The notes beneath the pieces were generated by a model. It had not been told where the DNA came from and searched no databases. It worked only from the letters and a program-made list of their open reading frames with translations. This document shows positions 7,705-15,977 of a stretch of 51,205 nucleotides of DNA, piece after piece. Numbering within the stretch: position 1 is the first letter of the stretch; each line of letters opens with the position of its first letter. Position numbers and translations under genes: made by a program. Source of the stretch: an uncultured Phocaeicola sp. (GTDB taxonomy: Bacteria > Bacteroidota > Bacteroidia > Bacteroidales > Bacteroidaceae); contig CALUPA010000009.1 in the NCBI GenBank assembly GCA_944322395.1, forward strand, positions 1 to 51,205, given 5' to 3'.

Positions 7705-7782
7705 AGTTGTTTGCTTTTAGTTCTTTGTTGTTAGAACCTTGCGGATGAAAACCAATAACTAACAACTAAAAACTAACAACTT
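7705..7782. repeat. Self-similar repeats in the trpB-trpE spacer
   Basis: The plus strand has AACTAACAACTAAAAACTAACAACT at the trpB end, a direct duplication of CTAACAACT. At the trpE end the complementary words AGTTGTTTGCTTTTAGTT and TTGTTGTTAG occur. The two sides can form a hairpin through TTGTTAG and CTAACAA. The last codons of trpB lie inside the repeat. Confidence 0.6.
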
Positions 7783-8957
7783 TTATACTTCAAGTAAGTC
7801 TCAATGTCCTTATCACCTCTTCCCGATACTGTGAGTACAACAATATCTGTAGGTTTGAAGTTCATTTTCCCAAGTGCTCCCAGGGCATGTGCAGATTCCA
7901 GAGCAGGTATAATACCTTCCAAAAGTGTGAGCTCGTATGCAGCCTTGATTGCTTCATCATCGTTTATAGCCAATACCGTAGCACGATGTTCTTTTGCAAG
8001 ATTTGCGTGCATAGGACCTATTCCAGGGTAGTCAAGACCTGCAGAAATGGAGTATGGTTCTAGTATTTGTCCGTTTGCGTCCTGCATCACCAGAGTCTTG
8101 AATCCATGAATAATACCGATTTTACCAAGTTGGATTGTGGCAGCCGACATTCCGCTGTTTATTCCGAGTCCTCCGGCTTCGGCAAGCACAATCTTTACTC
8201 TTTCATTGTCAAGGTAGTGGAATATGGTTCCTGCAGCATTGCTTCCGCCACCTATGCATGCCATCAGATAATCAGGGTAATCACGTCCTTCCTGCTCCAT
8301 GAGTTGTTTCTTGATTTCTTCGCTGATAACGGACTGAAGTCTTGCCACCATATCAGGATAGGGGTGAGGACCTACTGTAGAGCCTATCACGTAGTATGTA
8401 TCGGCAGGATGACAGCACCAGTCGCGTATGGCTTCGTTTGTGGCATCTTTCAGAGTCATGTTTCCGGAAGTTACAGGATATACAGTAGCTCCAAGCATCT
8501 TCATCCGTTCCACGTTTACGTGCTGACGTTCCACATCGGTCTTTCCCATATACACTACACATTCCATCCCCATAAGTGCGCATACTGTTGCAGTGGCTAC
8601 ACCGTGCTGACCTGCTCCTGTTTCTGCTATTATTCTGGTCTTTCCCATACGCTTTGCAAGTAACACCTGGCCTATGGCATTGTTGATTTTGTGGGCTCCT
8701 GTATGGTTTAGGTCTTCTCTTTTAAGATATATCTTGCAACCATATTTTTCGGACAGGCGTTTGGCAAGATAGAGTGGGGAAGGGCGTCCCACATAGTCCT
8801 TCAGTAGCTGTGCGTATTCTTTCTTGAACCCTTCGTCTTCAAGGACTTTTGAGTATGCTTCTTGAAGTTCGCTTACACATCTGTGCAGTATTTCGGGGAT
8901 ATATGCTCCTCCGAATTCTCCGTAATAACCTTTTTCGTTTACTTGATAAGATTTCAT
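7773..8957 (-). CDS. trpB: Tryptophan synthase beta subunit
   Basis: Condenses indole with serine to give tryptophan in a pyridoxal-phosphate enzyme. 394 residues. The PLP lysine is K90 in [13 protein letters not shown], the phosphate loop is GGGSNAAG, and the region [12 protein letters not shown] follows. It is the TrpB1 type that pairs with TrpA. First structural gene of the operon, an order (B-E-G-D-C-F-A) I know from Bacteroidota. The attenuator hairpin lies about 35-80 bases upstream of the start. Confidence 0.98.
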   Translation of the reverse strand: MKSYQVNEKGYYGEFGGAYIPEILHRCVSELQEAYSKVLEDEGFKKEYAQLLKDYVGRPSPLYLAKRLSEKYGCKIYLKREDLNHTGAHKINNAIGQVLLAKRMGKTRIIAETGAGQHGVATATVCALMGMECVVYMGKTDVERQHVNVERMKMLGATVYPVTSGNMTLKDATNEAIRDWCCHPADTYYVIGSTVGPHPYPDMVARLQSVISEEIKKQLMEQEGRDYPDYLMACIGGGSNAAGTIFHYLDNERVKIVLAEAGGLGINSGMSAATIQLGKIGIIHGFKTLVMQDANGQILEPYSISAGLDYPGIGPMHANLAKEHRATVLAINDDEAIKAAYELTLLEGIIPALESAHALGALGKMNFKPTDIVVLTVSGRGDKDIETYLKYKSC

Positions 8958-8989
8958 ATTGTCATTGTTTTAATTGTTTCCGAAAATGT

Positions 8990-9035
8990 AAAAAAGCAGA
9001 ACGGGCTGCCGTAAAGTACGACAGCCCGCTCTGCT
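8990..9035 (-). terminator. trp attenuator: terminator hairpin in the operon leader
   Basis: Arms at 8995-9011 and 9019-9035 give a 17-bp stem (two G-U pairs) with a 7-base loop. On the minus strand the stem is followed by six U residues at 8995-8990. It stands between the leader peptide (9088-9150) and trpB (start 8957), so it would stop transcription before the structural genes. I could not pick a convincing antiterminator helix by eye; the best partial match is CAGUC upstream with GGCUG of the 5' arm. Confidence 0.9.
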
Positions 9036-9087
9036 TTTTTATGTTACTAATATCTTTTAGTTTGGTATATACATGCGACTGATTCCC

Positions 9088-9150
9088 TTACGACTTTTGG
9101 AGTTGTAAGTGGCGCCACCAGAAGAATGTATTTACCATTGAGTTTGTCAT
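9088..9150 (-). CDS. trpL: trp operon leader peptide with tandem Trp codons
   Basis: A 20-codon frame reads MTNSMVNTFFWWRHLQLQKS and ends in TAA at 9090-9088. Codons 11 and 12 (9120-9115) are both TGG, which is very unlikely by chance in a peptide this short. It lies about 24 bases after the predicted transcript start and about 50 bases before the terminator hairpin. The layout is that of ribosome-mediated attenuation: ribosomes stalled at scarce Trp-tRNA would alter leader folding and prevent termination. There is no Shine-Dalgarno sequence, only an A-rich stretch before the ATG, as usual in this phylum. The palindrome GTGGCGCCAC overlaps the Trp codons. Confidence 0.88.
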   Translation of the reverse strand: MTNSMVNTFFWWRHLQLQKS

Positions 9151-9179
9151 AATTGTTATGTTGTTTTTTGTTTCTGTGG

Positions 9180-9210
9180 CAAATGTATGTATTATTTTTT
9201 ATAATGCAAA
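9180..9210 (-). promoter_or_regulatory. Promoter of the trp operon
   Basis: Minus strand TTTG (9210-9207), 19 bases, then TACATTTG (9187-9180), a full match to the Bacteroidota consensus. The predicted start is near 9173, between the folB stop and the leader peptide. The trp operon is therefore transcribed independently of folB. Confidence 0.85.
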
Positions 9211-9225
9211 CATTTGGCAGATTTT

Positions 9226-9594
9226 TTATTTAAAATATTTCACTTTGATGCCAACATTCTTGCAATCTGCTCCCATAGGAGGGTTTTCCTTGAATATGGT
9301 AATCCCTATGCTTATGATGGTAGGAAAATCATTGAACAGACGTTTTGATATCCTGTAGGCCAGGTGTTCAAGGAGTTTTGCCGGTATATTCATTTCTTCC
9401 TTTACAGTCTGATGTATTTCTGCATAATTTACTGTACCGTCAAGATTGTCAGTTGTGGCAGCTTCACTGAAGTCTGTTTCCAGATTCAGGCTTACTTTGT
9501 ATTCTGCACCAACAGTGTTTTCTTGTTGAAGTACACCATGATATGAGTAGAATTTCATCTCATTCAGGATGATGTTCATTGATTGGGCTTTCAT
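9226..9594 (-). CDS. folB: Dihydroneopterin aldolase
   Basis: Cleaves 7,8-dihydroneopterin to 6-hydroxymethyl-7,8-dihydropterin and glycolaldehyde in folate synthesis. 122 residues, the normal length. Family features are MKFYSYHGVLQQENTVGAEYKVSL (with the conserved YHGV and E), TVNYAEIHQTVKEEM, LLEHLAYRI and ITIFKENPPMGADCKNVGIKV with the catalytic Lys region. It sits downstream of the nrdJ terminator and upstream of the trp promoter. No separate promoter could be found, so it may rely on read-through from nrdJ. Confidence 0.93.
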   Translation of the reverse strand: MKAQSMNIILNEMKFYSYHGVLQQENTVGAEYKVSLNLETDFSEAATTDNLDGTVNYAEIHQTVKEEMNIPAKLLEHLAYRISKRLFNDFPTIISIGITIFKENPPMGADCKNVGIKVKYFK

Positions 9595-9608
9595 GTATGA
9601 TATGGTTT

Positions 9609-9656
9609 AAAAAGAAAAGGCGAAGAATCCGTTTTTACGCGTGTATTCTTCGCCTT
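9609..9656 (-). terminator. Terminator after the ribonucleotide reductase gene
   Basis: Twelve-base arms AAGGCGAAGAAT (9617-9628) and ATTCTTCGCCTT (9645-9656) with a 16-base loop. On the minus strand the stem runs into TTTTCTTTTT. Confidence 0.85.
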
Positions 9657-9684
9657 AGGGTTATCATTTATGTTTTTAAGTTTA

Positions 9685-12237
9685 TTATCCGCATCTTGAA
9701 GAACCGCAAGTGGTACAGATAAGACATCCTTCCTGATAAACTAATGTTTCGTTTCCGCAGTTAGGGCATTTCATACCTTTTGCTTCAGTTCCATCTTGTA
9801 CATATTTCTTTAGAGCGCGTTCAACACCAACTTTCCATGTGTTGATGTTTTCGCTGTCAAGCTGCAAAGAACCTACAAGTTTGATAACTTGATCTATAGG
9901 CATTCTCCAGCGAAGTACTCCTGAAATAAGTTTTGCGTAGTTCCAGTATTCTTTGTTGAAACGTTCTGACAGACCTTCAACTGTCATCTTATAACCACGT
10001 TTGTTTTCGAACTGGAAGTCATATCGTTTGTTTCCATTCTCATCAATATTTTTTATGATTTTACCGCAAGTCACAGATTTGGGAAGTACTATACCTTCTT
10101 CATCATCTTGAAGTCCTGTGAAAATTTCGTATGGATGTCCGTCTAGCAGCCCTACAAATGCTACCCATTTTTCTTTGTTGTTTTGGAAACGTACAACATC
10201 GGCTTCAAGTACTTTCGGTCTTACTTCTACCACTTCTGGACGTTTACATCTGCATTCTTCTTCTTTACGTTTTTCTTCCTTATCTGTCTTTTGTGTTGAT
10301 ACAAGAACACCAGCACGTGAACCATCTCGATAGACTGTACATCCTTTGCATCCAGAACGCCAGGCTTCTACGTAAAGTTTATTTACGAGTTCTTCGTCAA
10401 CATTGTTTGGTAAGTTTATGGTTACGCTTATTGAATGGTCAACCCATTTCTGGATACGTCCTTGCATCTTAACTTTCATTAACCAGTCAACATCGTTTGA
10501 TGTAGCTTTGTAATAAGGTGATTTAGCAACGAGTTCGTCTATTTCTTCCTGTGAATAATTCTTGGTAGTATCGAATCCGTTAATCTTCATCCATGTCAGG
10601 AATTTATGATGGAATACAATGTATTCTTCAAAAGCATCTCCTGTCTCATCCACAAAATCTATTCTGACGTTTTCATCGTTAGGATTTACTTTACGACGTC
10701 TCTTATATACAGGCATAAATACAGGTTCAATACCGGATGTGGTTTGTGTCATAAGACTTGTTGTACCTGTAGGTGCAATAGTCAGACAGGCAATGTTTCT
10801 ACGTCCGTATCTTACCATATCTTCGTATAATGCAGGGTCTGCTTCTTTTATACGATTTATGAAAGGATTATCTTTTTCCCTTTCACTGTCGTATATTTCG
10901 AAGGCTCCACGTTCTTTTGCCATTATAACTGACGAACGGTATGCTTCAATTGCAATAGTCTTATGTACTTTTTCAGAGAATTCTGTTGCTTCTTCTGTTC
11001 CATATCTAAGCCCCATGGCTGCAAGCATGTCACCTTCCGCTGTAATTCCCACTCCTGTACGTCTTCCAAGTCCTGATTTTCTGTAAATCTTTTCCCACAG
11101 ATGACGTTCTGTATTTTTTACTTCATCATTTTCAGGGTCTGAATCAATCTTATCAAGTATAAGGCCAATCTTCTCAAGTTCTAGGTCAATTATGTCATCC
11201 ATTATTCTTTGAGCATATCTTACGTGTGTTTTGAATAGGTCAAAATCAAAATATGCATCTTTAGTAAATGGATTAACAACATACGAATATAGATTGATGG
11301 CCAATAGACGGCATGAATCATATGGACATAAAGGAATTTCTCCACATGGATTGGTTGATACTGTTCTGAAACCAAGGTCTGCATAGCAGTCTGGCACTGA
11401 TTCTCTTAAGATAGTATCCCAAAACAAAACTCCCGGTTCGGCAGATTTCCATGCATTGTGTACAATCTTTTTCCAAAGTTCGTTGGCATTGATTTCCTTA
11501 ACGAACTGTGGCTTATCTGAATCAATGGGGAATTTTTGTGTATAAAGCTTGTTTTCAACTGCTGCTTGCATGAACTCGTCATCAAGTTTTACAGAAACAT
11601 TTGCTCCTGTAACCTTGCCTTCTGTCATTTTTGCATCGATGAAAGATTCTGAATCAGGGTGTTTAATAGAAACACTTAGCATAAGAGCTCCTCTACGGCC
11701 ATCCTGTGCAACTTCTCTTGTAGAGTTAGAATAACGTTCCATGAATGGAACAAGACCTGTAGATGTAAGAGCTGAGTTTTTAACAGGTGAACCTTTTGGA
11801 CGAATATGTGAAAGGTCGTGACCTACCCCACCTCTACGTTTCATTAATTGTACCTGTTCTTCATCAATACGGATAATTGCACCGTATGAGTCAGCTTTAC
11901 CATCTAGTCCGATAACAAAACAATTGGAAAGAGAAGCAACTTGGTATTCGTTTCCTATACCTGTCATAGGGCTACCTTGAGGAACTATGTATTTGAAGTG
12001 GTCGAACAAGTCAAACAACTCCTGTGAAGTCATGCTGTTAGGATAGTTTGCTTCAATTCTTGCTACTTCATTGGCCAAACGCCAATGCATGTCCTTTGGG
12101 GATTTTTCGTAAATATTCCCAAACGAATCTTTTACTGCATATTTGTTTACCCAAACGCGTGCAGCCAGTTCATCTCCGCTGAAATACTCTAATGCAGCTT
12201 CGTATGCTTCATTATAGCTATAAGTTTTTTTTTCCAC
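9685..12237 (-). CDS. nrdJ: Adenosylcobalamin-dependent (class II) ribonucleotide reductase
   Basis: Reduces ribonucleotides to deoxyribonucleotides with a B12-derived radical and so needs no oxygen. 850 residues. The core has C106 (SNCFVIG), the active-site motif NPCGEIPL with C298, and APTGTTSLMTQTTSGIEPVF. The C-terminal extension has paired cysteines CPNC, CLICTTC and SSRCG, typical of the long NrdJ form, where a zinc-ribbon tail helps re-reduce the active site. An acidic-basic linker with CRCKRPEV lies near residue 665. It has its own promoter 80 bases upstream and a strong terminator. No cobalamin riboswitch is apparent in the short leader. Confidence 0.95.
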   Translation of the reverse strand: MEKKTYSYNEAYEAALEYFSGDELAARVWVNKYAVKDSFGNIYEKSPKDMHWRLANEVARIEANYPNSMTSQELFDLFDHFKYIVPQGSPMTGIGNEYQVASLSNCFVIGLDGKADSYGAIIRIDEEQVQLMKRRGGVGHDLSHIRPKGSPVKNSALTSTGLVPFMERYSNSTREVAQDGRRGALMLSVSIKHPDSESFIDAKMTEGKVTGANVSVKLDDEFMQAAVENKLYTQKFPIDSDKPQFVKEINANELWKKIVHNAWKSAEPGVLFWDTILRESVPDCYADLGFRTVSTNPCGEIPLCPYDSCRLLAINLYSYVVNPFTKDAYFDFDLFKTHVRYAQRIMDDIIDLELEKIGLILDKIDSDPENDEVKNTERHLWEKIYRKSGLGRRTGVGITAEGDMLAAMGLRYGTEEATEFSEKVHKTIAIEAYRSSVIMAKERGAFEIYDSEREKDNPFINRIKEADPALYEDMVRYGRRNIACLTIAPTGTTSLMTQTTSGIEPVFMPVYKRRRKVNPNDENVRIDFVDETGDAFEEYIVFHHKFLTWMKINGFDTTKNYSQEEIDELVAKSPYYKATSNDVDWLMKVKMQGRIQKWVDHSISVTINLPNNVDEELVNKLYVEAWRSGCKGCTVYRDGSRAGVLVSTQKTDKEEKRKEEECRCKRPEVVEVRPKVLEADVVRFQNNKEKWVAFVGLLDGHPYEIFTGLQDDEEGIVLPKSVTCGKIIKNIDENGNKRYDFQFENKRGYKMTVEGLSERFNKEYWNYAKLISGVLRWRMPIDQVIKLVGSLQLDSENINTWKVGVERALKKYVQDGTEAKGMKCPNCGNETLVYQEGCLICTTCGSSRCG

Positions 12238-12315
12238 GATATTATATGAATATAATTTTACCAGTTCTGTTGAATAATATTAAATGTAGATTCTTCGATA
12301 TATGATTGAGTGGTG

Positions 12316-12346
12316 CAAAGCTATTAATGTTTTTTTTATGAGCAAA
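12316..12346 (-). promoter_or_regulatory. Promoter of nrdJ
   Basis: Minus strand TTTG (12346-12343), 19 bases, TAGCTTTG (12323-12316), a full match to the Bacteroidota pattern. The leader would be about 70 bases. Confidence 0.8.
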
Positions 12347-12523
12347 GAAAAAACTCATAAAGTTATTAACAGAAAATTAAAGTTTTCCACTTTCTATTTG
12401 TATGCTATTGATAATCAGATGTATTTGCATTCTGTAAAACTGTGAAGTTTTCTTTTTTGATAAACTTTAAAATCTTTTCCCTTAATAATGTTTTTTAAAA
12501 CTGGATAATCTGTTTTTTTATAT

Positions 12524-12531
12524 TATCTTTG
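12524..12531 (+). promoter_or_regulatory. Probable -7 box of the nitroreductase gene
   Basis: TATCTTTG fits TAnnTTTG. No good TTTG is found 19-21 bases upstream (CTGG at 12501-12504 is the nearest). The start would lie only about 14 bases before the ATG. Confidence 0.5.
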
Positions 12532-12551
12532 TAAAAAATGATTTTTTAATT

Positions 12552-13295
12552 ATGGAATCAATAAAAAATAGAAGAACTATACGTAAGTATAAATCTCAGG
12601 ATATACCTGCAGATTTATTAAATGAGCTTCTTGAAGAGGCTTCTAGAGCATCTACTATGGGGAATATGCAGCTATATAGTGTTATAGTAACTCGTAGCGA
12701 AGAAATGAAATCAAAATTGGCACCTATGCATTTCAATCAACCTATGGTGACTAATGCTCCTGTTGTGCTGACATTTTGTGCTGATTTCAATCGTTTCAGT
12801 CTTTGGTGTAAACAGAGAAAAGCTGAACCTGGATATGATAATTTTCTATCATTTGTAAATGCTATTTCTGATGCATTGCTGTTTACCCAGAATTTCTGTA
12901 CATTGGCTGAAGATGCTGGCCTTGGTATTTGTTATTTGGGAACTACTATTTACAATCCTGAACCTATAATTGATTTGTTGAAACTGCCGGAATTGGTTGT
13001 ACCTGTAGCAACAATAACTGTCGGCTATCCTGATGAGATGCCGGCACAACCAGATAGATTACCATTGATTGGTATTGTTCATGAGGAAGTCTATAATCAG
13101 TACACATCAGAAGATATAGACAACATATATTCATATAAGGAATCTCTTCCAGAAAATCTAAACTTTATCGCAATTAATGGTAAAGAAACATTGGCTCAGA
13201 TTTTTACAGATATAAGATATAAGAAATCTGATAATGAATTAATGTCTTCAGGTCTTATAAAGGTGCTACAACGTCAGGGTTTTTTTGAAAAATGA
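12552..13295 (+). CDS. Nitroreductase-family flavoprotein
   Basis: 247 residues of the FMN-dependent nitroreductase/NfsA-like fold, cytoplasmic, NAD(P)H-using. The N-terminal motif SIKNRRTIRKYKSQDIP carries the FMN-phosphate arginines. EEASRASTMGNMQLYSVIVTR is the second FMN contact. DAGLGICYLGTTIYNP and VPVATITVGYPDE are typical for the NfsA-like subgroup. The natural substrate cannot be told from sequence. It is a single gene that converges on dnaA, and the two share a terminator palindrome covering both stop codons. Confidence 0.88.
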   Translation: MESIKNRRTIRKYKSQDIPADLLNELLEEASRASTMGNMQLYSVIVTRSEEMKSKLAPMHFNQPMVTNAPVVLTFCADFNRFSLWCKQRKAEPGYDNFLSFVNAISDALLFTQNFCTLAEDAGLGICYLGTTIYNPEPIIDLLKLPELVVPVATITVGYPDEMPAQPDRLPLIGIVHEEVYNQYTSEDIDNIYSYKESLPENLNFIAINGKETLAQIFTDIRYKKSDNELMSSGLIKVLQRQGFFEK

Positions 13296-13345
13296 CAAGA
13301 TAAAAGAAAAGCCACATTAATATGTGGCTTTTCTTTTATCTTGTC
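13294..13345. terminator. Bidirectional terminator shared by nitroreductase and dnaA
   Basis: A perfect inverted repeat with 24-base arms (13294-13317 and 13322-13345) around a TAAT loop. The inner core is AAAAGCCACAT and its complement, giving T-rich runs on both strands. The nitroreductase TGA (13293-13295) and the dnaA TAA (13338-13336) both fall inside it. Confidence 0.92.
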
Positions 13346-14742
13346 TTTAGAATAGTTTCTATTTCTTCTATTTCTGCTTTAAATGCTTTGTCAACATCTA
13401 CTTGGTCTTTAACAATCTTACAAGCATGTAAAACTGTAGCATGGTCTTTTTTGCCAATCATTTGCCCTATCTTTGAAGAAGATGTTTCTGTGTGCTTTTT
13501 GGCAAGATACATTGCAACTTGTCTTACTTGTACAACTTCTCTTTTCCTAGTCTTTGTGTGAATTGTAGAAGTATCTACTTTGTAATATTCGCAAACTTTT
13601 TCTATTATATCTTCTACGGTTACTGGCTTAACTTCTGCGCATTTCACAGCTTTCCTTACAATTCTTTGAGTCAAGTCAATATCTATATCACGTTTGAAAA
13701 GAATAGATTGTGCCAATAGTGAGTTTACTATACCTTCCAGTTCACGAACACTCTCGTTAACATTTTCAGCAATATAACTTATTACTGATTCTGATATAGT
13801 TAAACCATCTTTTCTTATTTTGTTACGTAAAATGTTTTTACGAAGTTCCGTATCTGGCTTTTCCAGTTCTGCTACAAGTCCCCATTTGAAACGGGTAAGC
13901 AAACGGTCCTCCATACCTTGCAACATAACAGGAGCGCGGTCTGATGTTAATATTAGTTGCTTTCCGTTTTGGTGTAGATGATTAAATATATGAAAGAAGG
14001 TGTTTTGTGTTTTGGTTACACCTGCGAATTCTTGGATATCATCAATAATAAGCACATCAATTGTTTGGTAGAATGTGATAAAATCATTGAAGTGGTTTGT
14101 TCTTACAGAATCTGTATACTGCACTTGGAACAAATGTGCAGAAACATACAAAACTCTTTTTTCAGGATATAATTCTTTTATACGTGTACCTATCGCATTG
14201 ACAAGGTGCGTCTTGCCAACTCCGGAAGGACCATAAATAAATAACGGATTGAAAGTTCTAGCAGGATTTTGTGCTACGGTTTCTGCTACTGTTCTTGAAA
14301 ATTCGTTACTTGTACCTTTAATAAAGTTATCAAAGTTGTAATTAGGATTCAGATGTGGGTCCAAATCTTGTACAACTTGTGCTTGTAAAGGGTTAGGAGT
14401 TTTATTAGCATTCTGTACATTTGTTTGCTGTACAGCTTGGGAACGTTTTGTTCCTTCTATATTTACTGTGATTTGATTTGTCTTGTCTGTAAGTATAGAG
14501 TACATTAACTCCGTACCTTCACCAATTTCTTTATATATGGCGGCACGAAGCAATCCTACGTACTTTTCTTCCAAATATTCATAGAAGAAAGGACTAGGCA
14601 CTCCAATAGTTAATGCCTTATTGTCGTATTTTAATGGGACAATAGGCTCAAACCATGTTTTGAAAGCTGTTGCGTTGACGTTATCCCTAATAAACAAAAG
14701 GCACTTGTTCCATAACGTAATAGCTTGATTCCCTTCAATCAT
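13336..14742 (-). CDS. dnaA: Chromosomal replication initiator protein DnaA
   Basis: Binds DnaA boxes and opens the origin. 468 residues with all four domains: N-terminal domain I (ALWNKC-like start, [11 protein letters not shown]), a Gln/Asn-rich linker at about 100-130, AAA+ domain with Walker [10 protein letters not shown] (171-179) and Walker B LIIDDIQ (231-237), and domain IV ending with the signature [18 protein letters not shown]. It is transcribed alone. The upstream 335 bases lack a cluster of DnaA boxes, so there is no evidence for the origin at this site. It ends in the palindrome shared with the nitroreductase gene. Confidence 0.98.
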   Translation of the reverse strand: MIEGNQAITLWNKCLLFIRDNVNATAFKTWFEPIVPLKYDNKALTIGVPSPFFYEYLEEKYVGLLRAAIYKEIGEGTELMYSILTDKTNQITVNIEGTKRSQAVQQTNVQNANKTPNPLQAQVVQDLDPHLNPNYNFDNFIKGTSNEFSRTVAETVAQNPARTFNPLFIYGPSGVGKTHLVNAIGTRIKELYPEKRVLYVSAHLFQVQYTDSVRTNHFNDFITFYQTIDVLIIDDIQEFAGVTKTQNTFFHIFNHLHQNGKQLILTSDRAPVMLQGMEDRLLTRFKWGLVAELEKPDTELRKNILRNKIRKDGLTISESVISYIAENVNESVRELEGIVNSLLAQSILFKRDIDIDLTQRIVRKAVKCAEVKPVTVEDIIEKVCEYYKVDTSTIHTKTRKREVVQVRQVAMYLAKKHTETSSSKIGQMIGKKDHATVLHACKIVKDQVDVDKAFKAEIEEIETILKTR

Positions 14743-15077
14743 ATTTTAATTTATTTCTACAATCTATATTTATTAAGCGAATTATCTACACTGCAAATTT
14801 CGTAATGAATTTCTGAAAAAACAAATATGTATTTTCTTGTTTTTCTGAAAAAATATACAACAGTCTGATTATCAATGTTATATTAATGATATGCCGATGC
14901 GCTTTCTAAGATTTGTAATATACTTGTAATATATTGAAAATTAGACTGTTGTTCTTTTCTGTATATTATACCTGTTCTTCTTACGGTGGTGTGTAATGTA
15001 TTGATTGTCAATTGATAATATAATTTATTGACTTGCTTTTCTGAATAAATATTATTTAGAATGTTTCTATATAGGCT
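14743..15077. other. Intergenic region upstream of dnaA with short repeats
   Basis: 335 bases, strongly AT-rich. It holds an inverted repeat (14857-14952), a tandem 10-base direct repeat (14913-14933) and one near-match to a DnaA box (TTATCTACA, 14781-14789). A clean promoter for dnaA could not be picked. Confidence 0.6.
14857..14952. repeat. Ten-base inverted repeat flanking a tandem repeat upstream of dnaA
   Basis: ACAACAGTCT (14857-14866) and its exact complement AGACTGTTGT (14943-14952) are 76 bases apart. Between them TTGTAATATA occurs twice with one base between (14913-14922 and 14924-14933), an 11-base period. Confidence 0.65.
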
Positions 15078-15965
15078 TTATTTGTCCTTTCTGCCAAACA
15101 AAGAGAAGTGAACATATCTTTTAGGGCGTTCTTGTAAGTCTTTAAGTAATGATGCTGCATTTTCAGATGTGGCATTCAGGTTATTATATAGTTCAGGGTC
15201 ATTTAATAATAATCCTATTGTATTGTCTTTGCTATTTAGTTTATTAGTTAATGAGTAAACGTTTTTTAATGTCTCGTCTATTTTGTTGAATGTTCCAGCA
15301 TAGTCAATACCTTTTAGATTTCCACTTATTACTTTTAAATCCTCGGTAATTGTAGTAACATTGTTAGTGAGATTAGGTATGTCCTTACTCATAAGTTTTT
15401 CTAAGTGGTTACTTGTTTGGTTAAGCGATGCAGTTATTTTTTCTGCATTTTTTATAGTATTCCCTAAAGCTGGATCTGCTAGAAGCATATTTAATGATGA
15501 CAATATAGAATCCAGTTTAGGCATCATTTTTTCCATTTGAGGTAAAAGTACTTCTTCAGCTTTTGCCATTATGCCATTGTTGGCATATCCTTCTATAGTA
15601 TCTCCAGGAGCAACAGTATTGCTTTCCCCATAATTCATTATCAGGTTCATTTTTACAGTTCCAAGCATTTCTGTCACAAGCTCAGCCTTACTGCCTGCCG
15701 GTATTTTAATATTTTTGTCCATTTCAATTCCGACTACTATGTGTCCTGGATTATTTAGATTATACTGAATGTCTCTCACTAATCCCACTTTATAACCATT
15801 TGCATATACTGGGCTTGATAAGGCCAGGCCATTAACATGTGTATAGTCTACATAATAGTAACTTTCTGATTTGAACATGTTTATTCCTTTAAGGTAGTTA
15901 ATACCTATAAAAAGGATTGCAAATGCAGCTATGGCAGCTATTCCTATTTTAAATTCTTTTCTCAT
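15078..15965 (-). CDS. MCE/MlaD-family lipid transport protein
   Basis: 295 residues. One membrane anchor (about residues 7-25, IGIAAIAAFAILFIGINYL) is followed by one MCE domain at about 36-115 (YYVDYTHVNGLALSSPVYANGYKVGLVRDI, IKIPAGSKAELVTEMLGTVKMNL). The rest is a helical tail with amphipathic repeats (LNMLLADPALGNTIKNAEKI, LNSKDNTIGLLLNDPELYNNL), as in MlaD-like proteins. Such proteins carry phospholipids between the inner and outer membranes. No MlaE or MlaF gene is in the window, so the partners are elsewhere. It follows the amidase gene by 12 bases and is probably co-transcribed with it. Confidence 0.9.
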   Translation of the reverse strand: MRKEFKIGIAAIAAFAILFIGINYLKGINMFKSESYYYVDYTHVNGLALSSPVYANGYKVGLVRDIQYNLNNPGHIVVGIEMDKNIKIPAGSKAELVTEMLGTVKMNLIMNYGESNTVAPGDTIEGYANNGIMAKAEEVLLPQMEKMMPKLDSILSSLNMLLADPALGNTIKNAEKITASLNQTSNHLEKLMSKDIPNLTNNVTTITEDLKVISGNLKGIDYAGTFNKIDETLKNVYSLTNKLNSKDNTIGLLLNDPELYNNLNATSENAASLLKDLQERPKRYVHFSLFGRKDK

Positions 15966-15977
15966 AATTCTTTTGTA

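Larger units (their letters stand above)
12238..12551. other. Divergent intergenic region between nrdJ and the nitroreductase gene
   Basis: 314 AT-rich bases holding the leftward nrdJ promoter (12316-12346) and the rightward nitroreductase -7 box (12524-12531). I see no small gene or operator-like palindrome between them. Confidence 0.6.

Noticed and set aside
8067-8663. Long open frame antisense to trpB
   Set aside because: It lies wholly within trpB on the other strand, its product is Cys/His/Tyr-rich without a recognisable domain, and trpB is clearly intact.
10619-11086. Open frame antisense to nrdJ
   Set aside because: Falls within the conserved reductase core; composition mirrors the opposite strand.
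14743-15077. Replication origin next to dnaA
   Set aside because: Only one near-match to a DnaA box (TTATCTACA) and no cluster; base-skew cannot be judged from this window.
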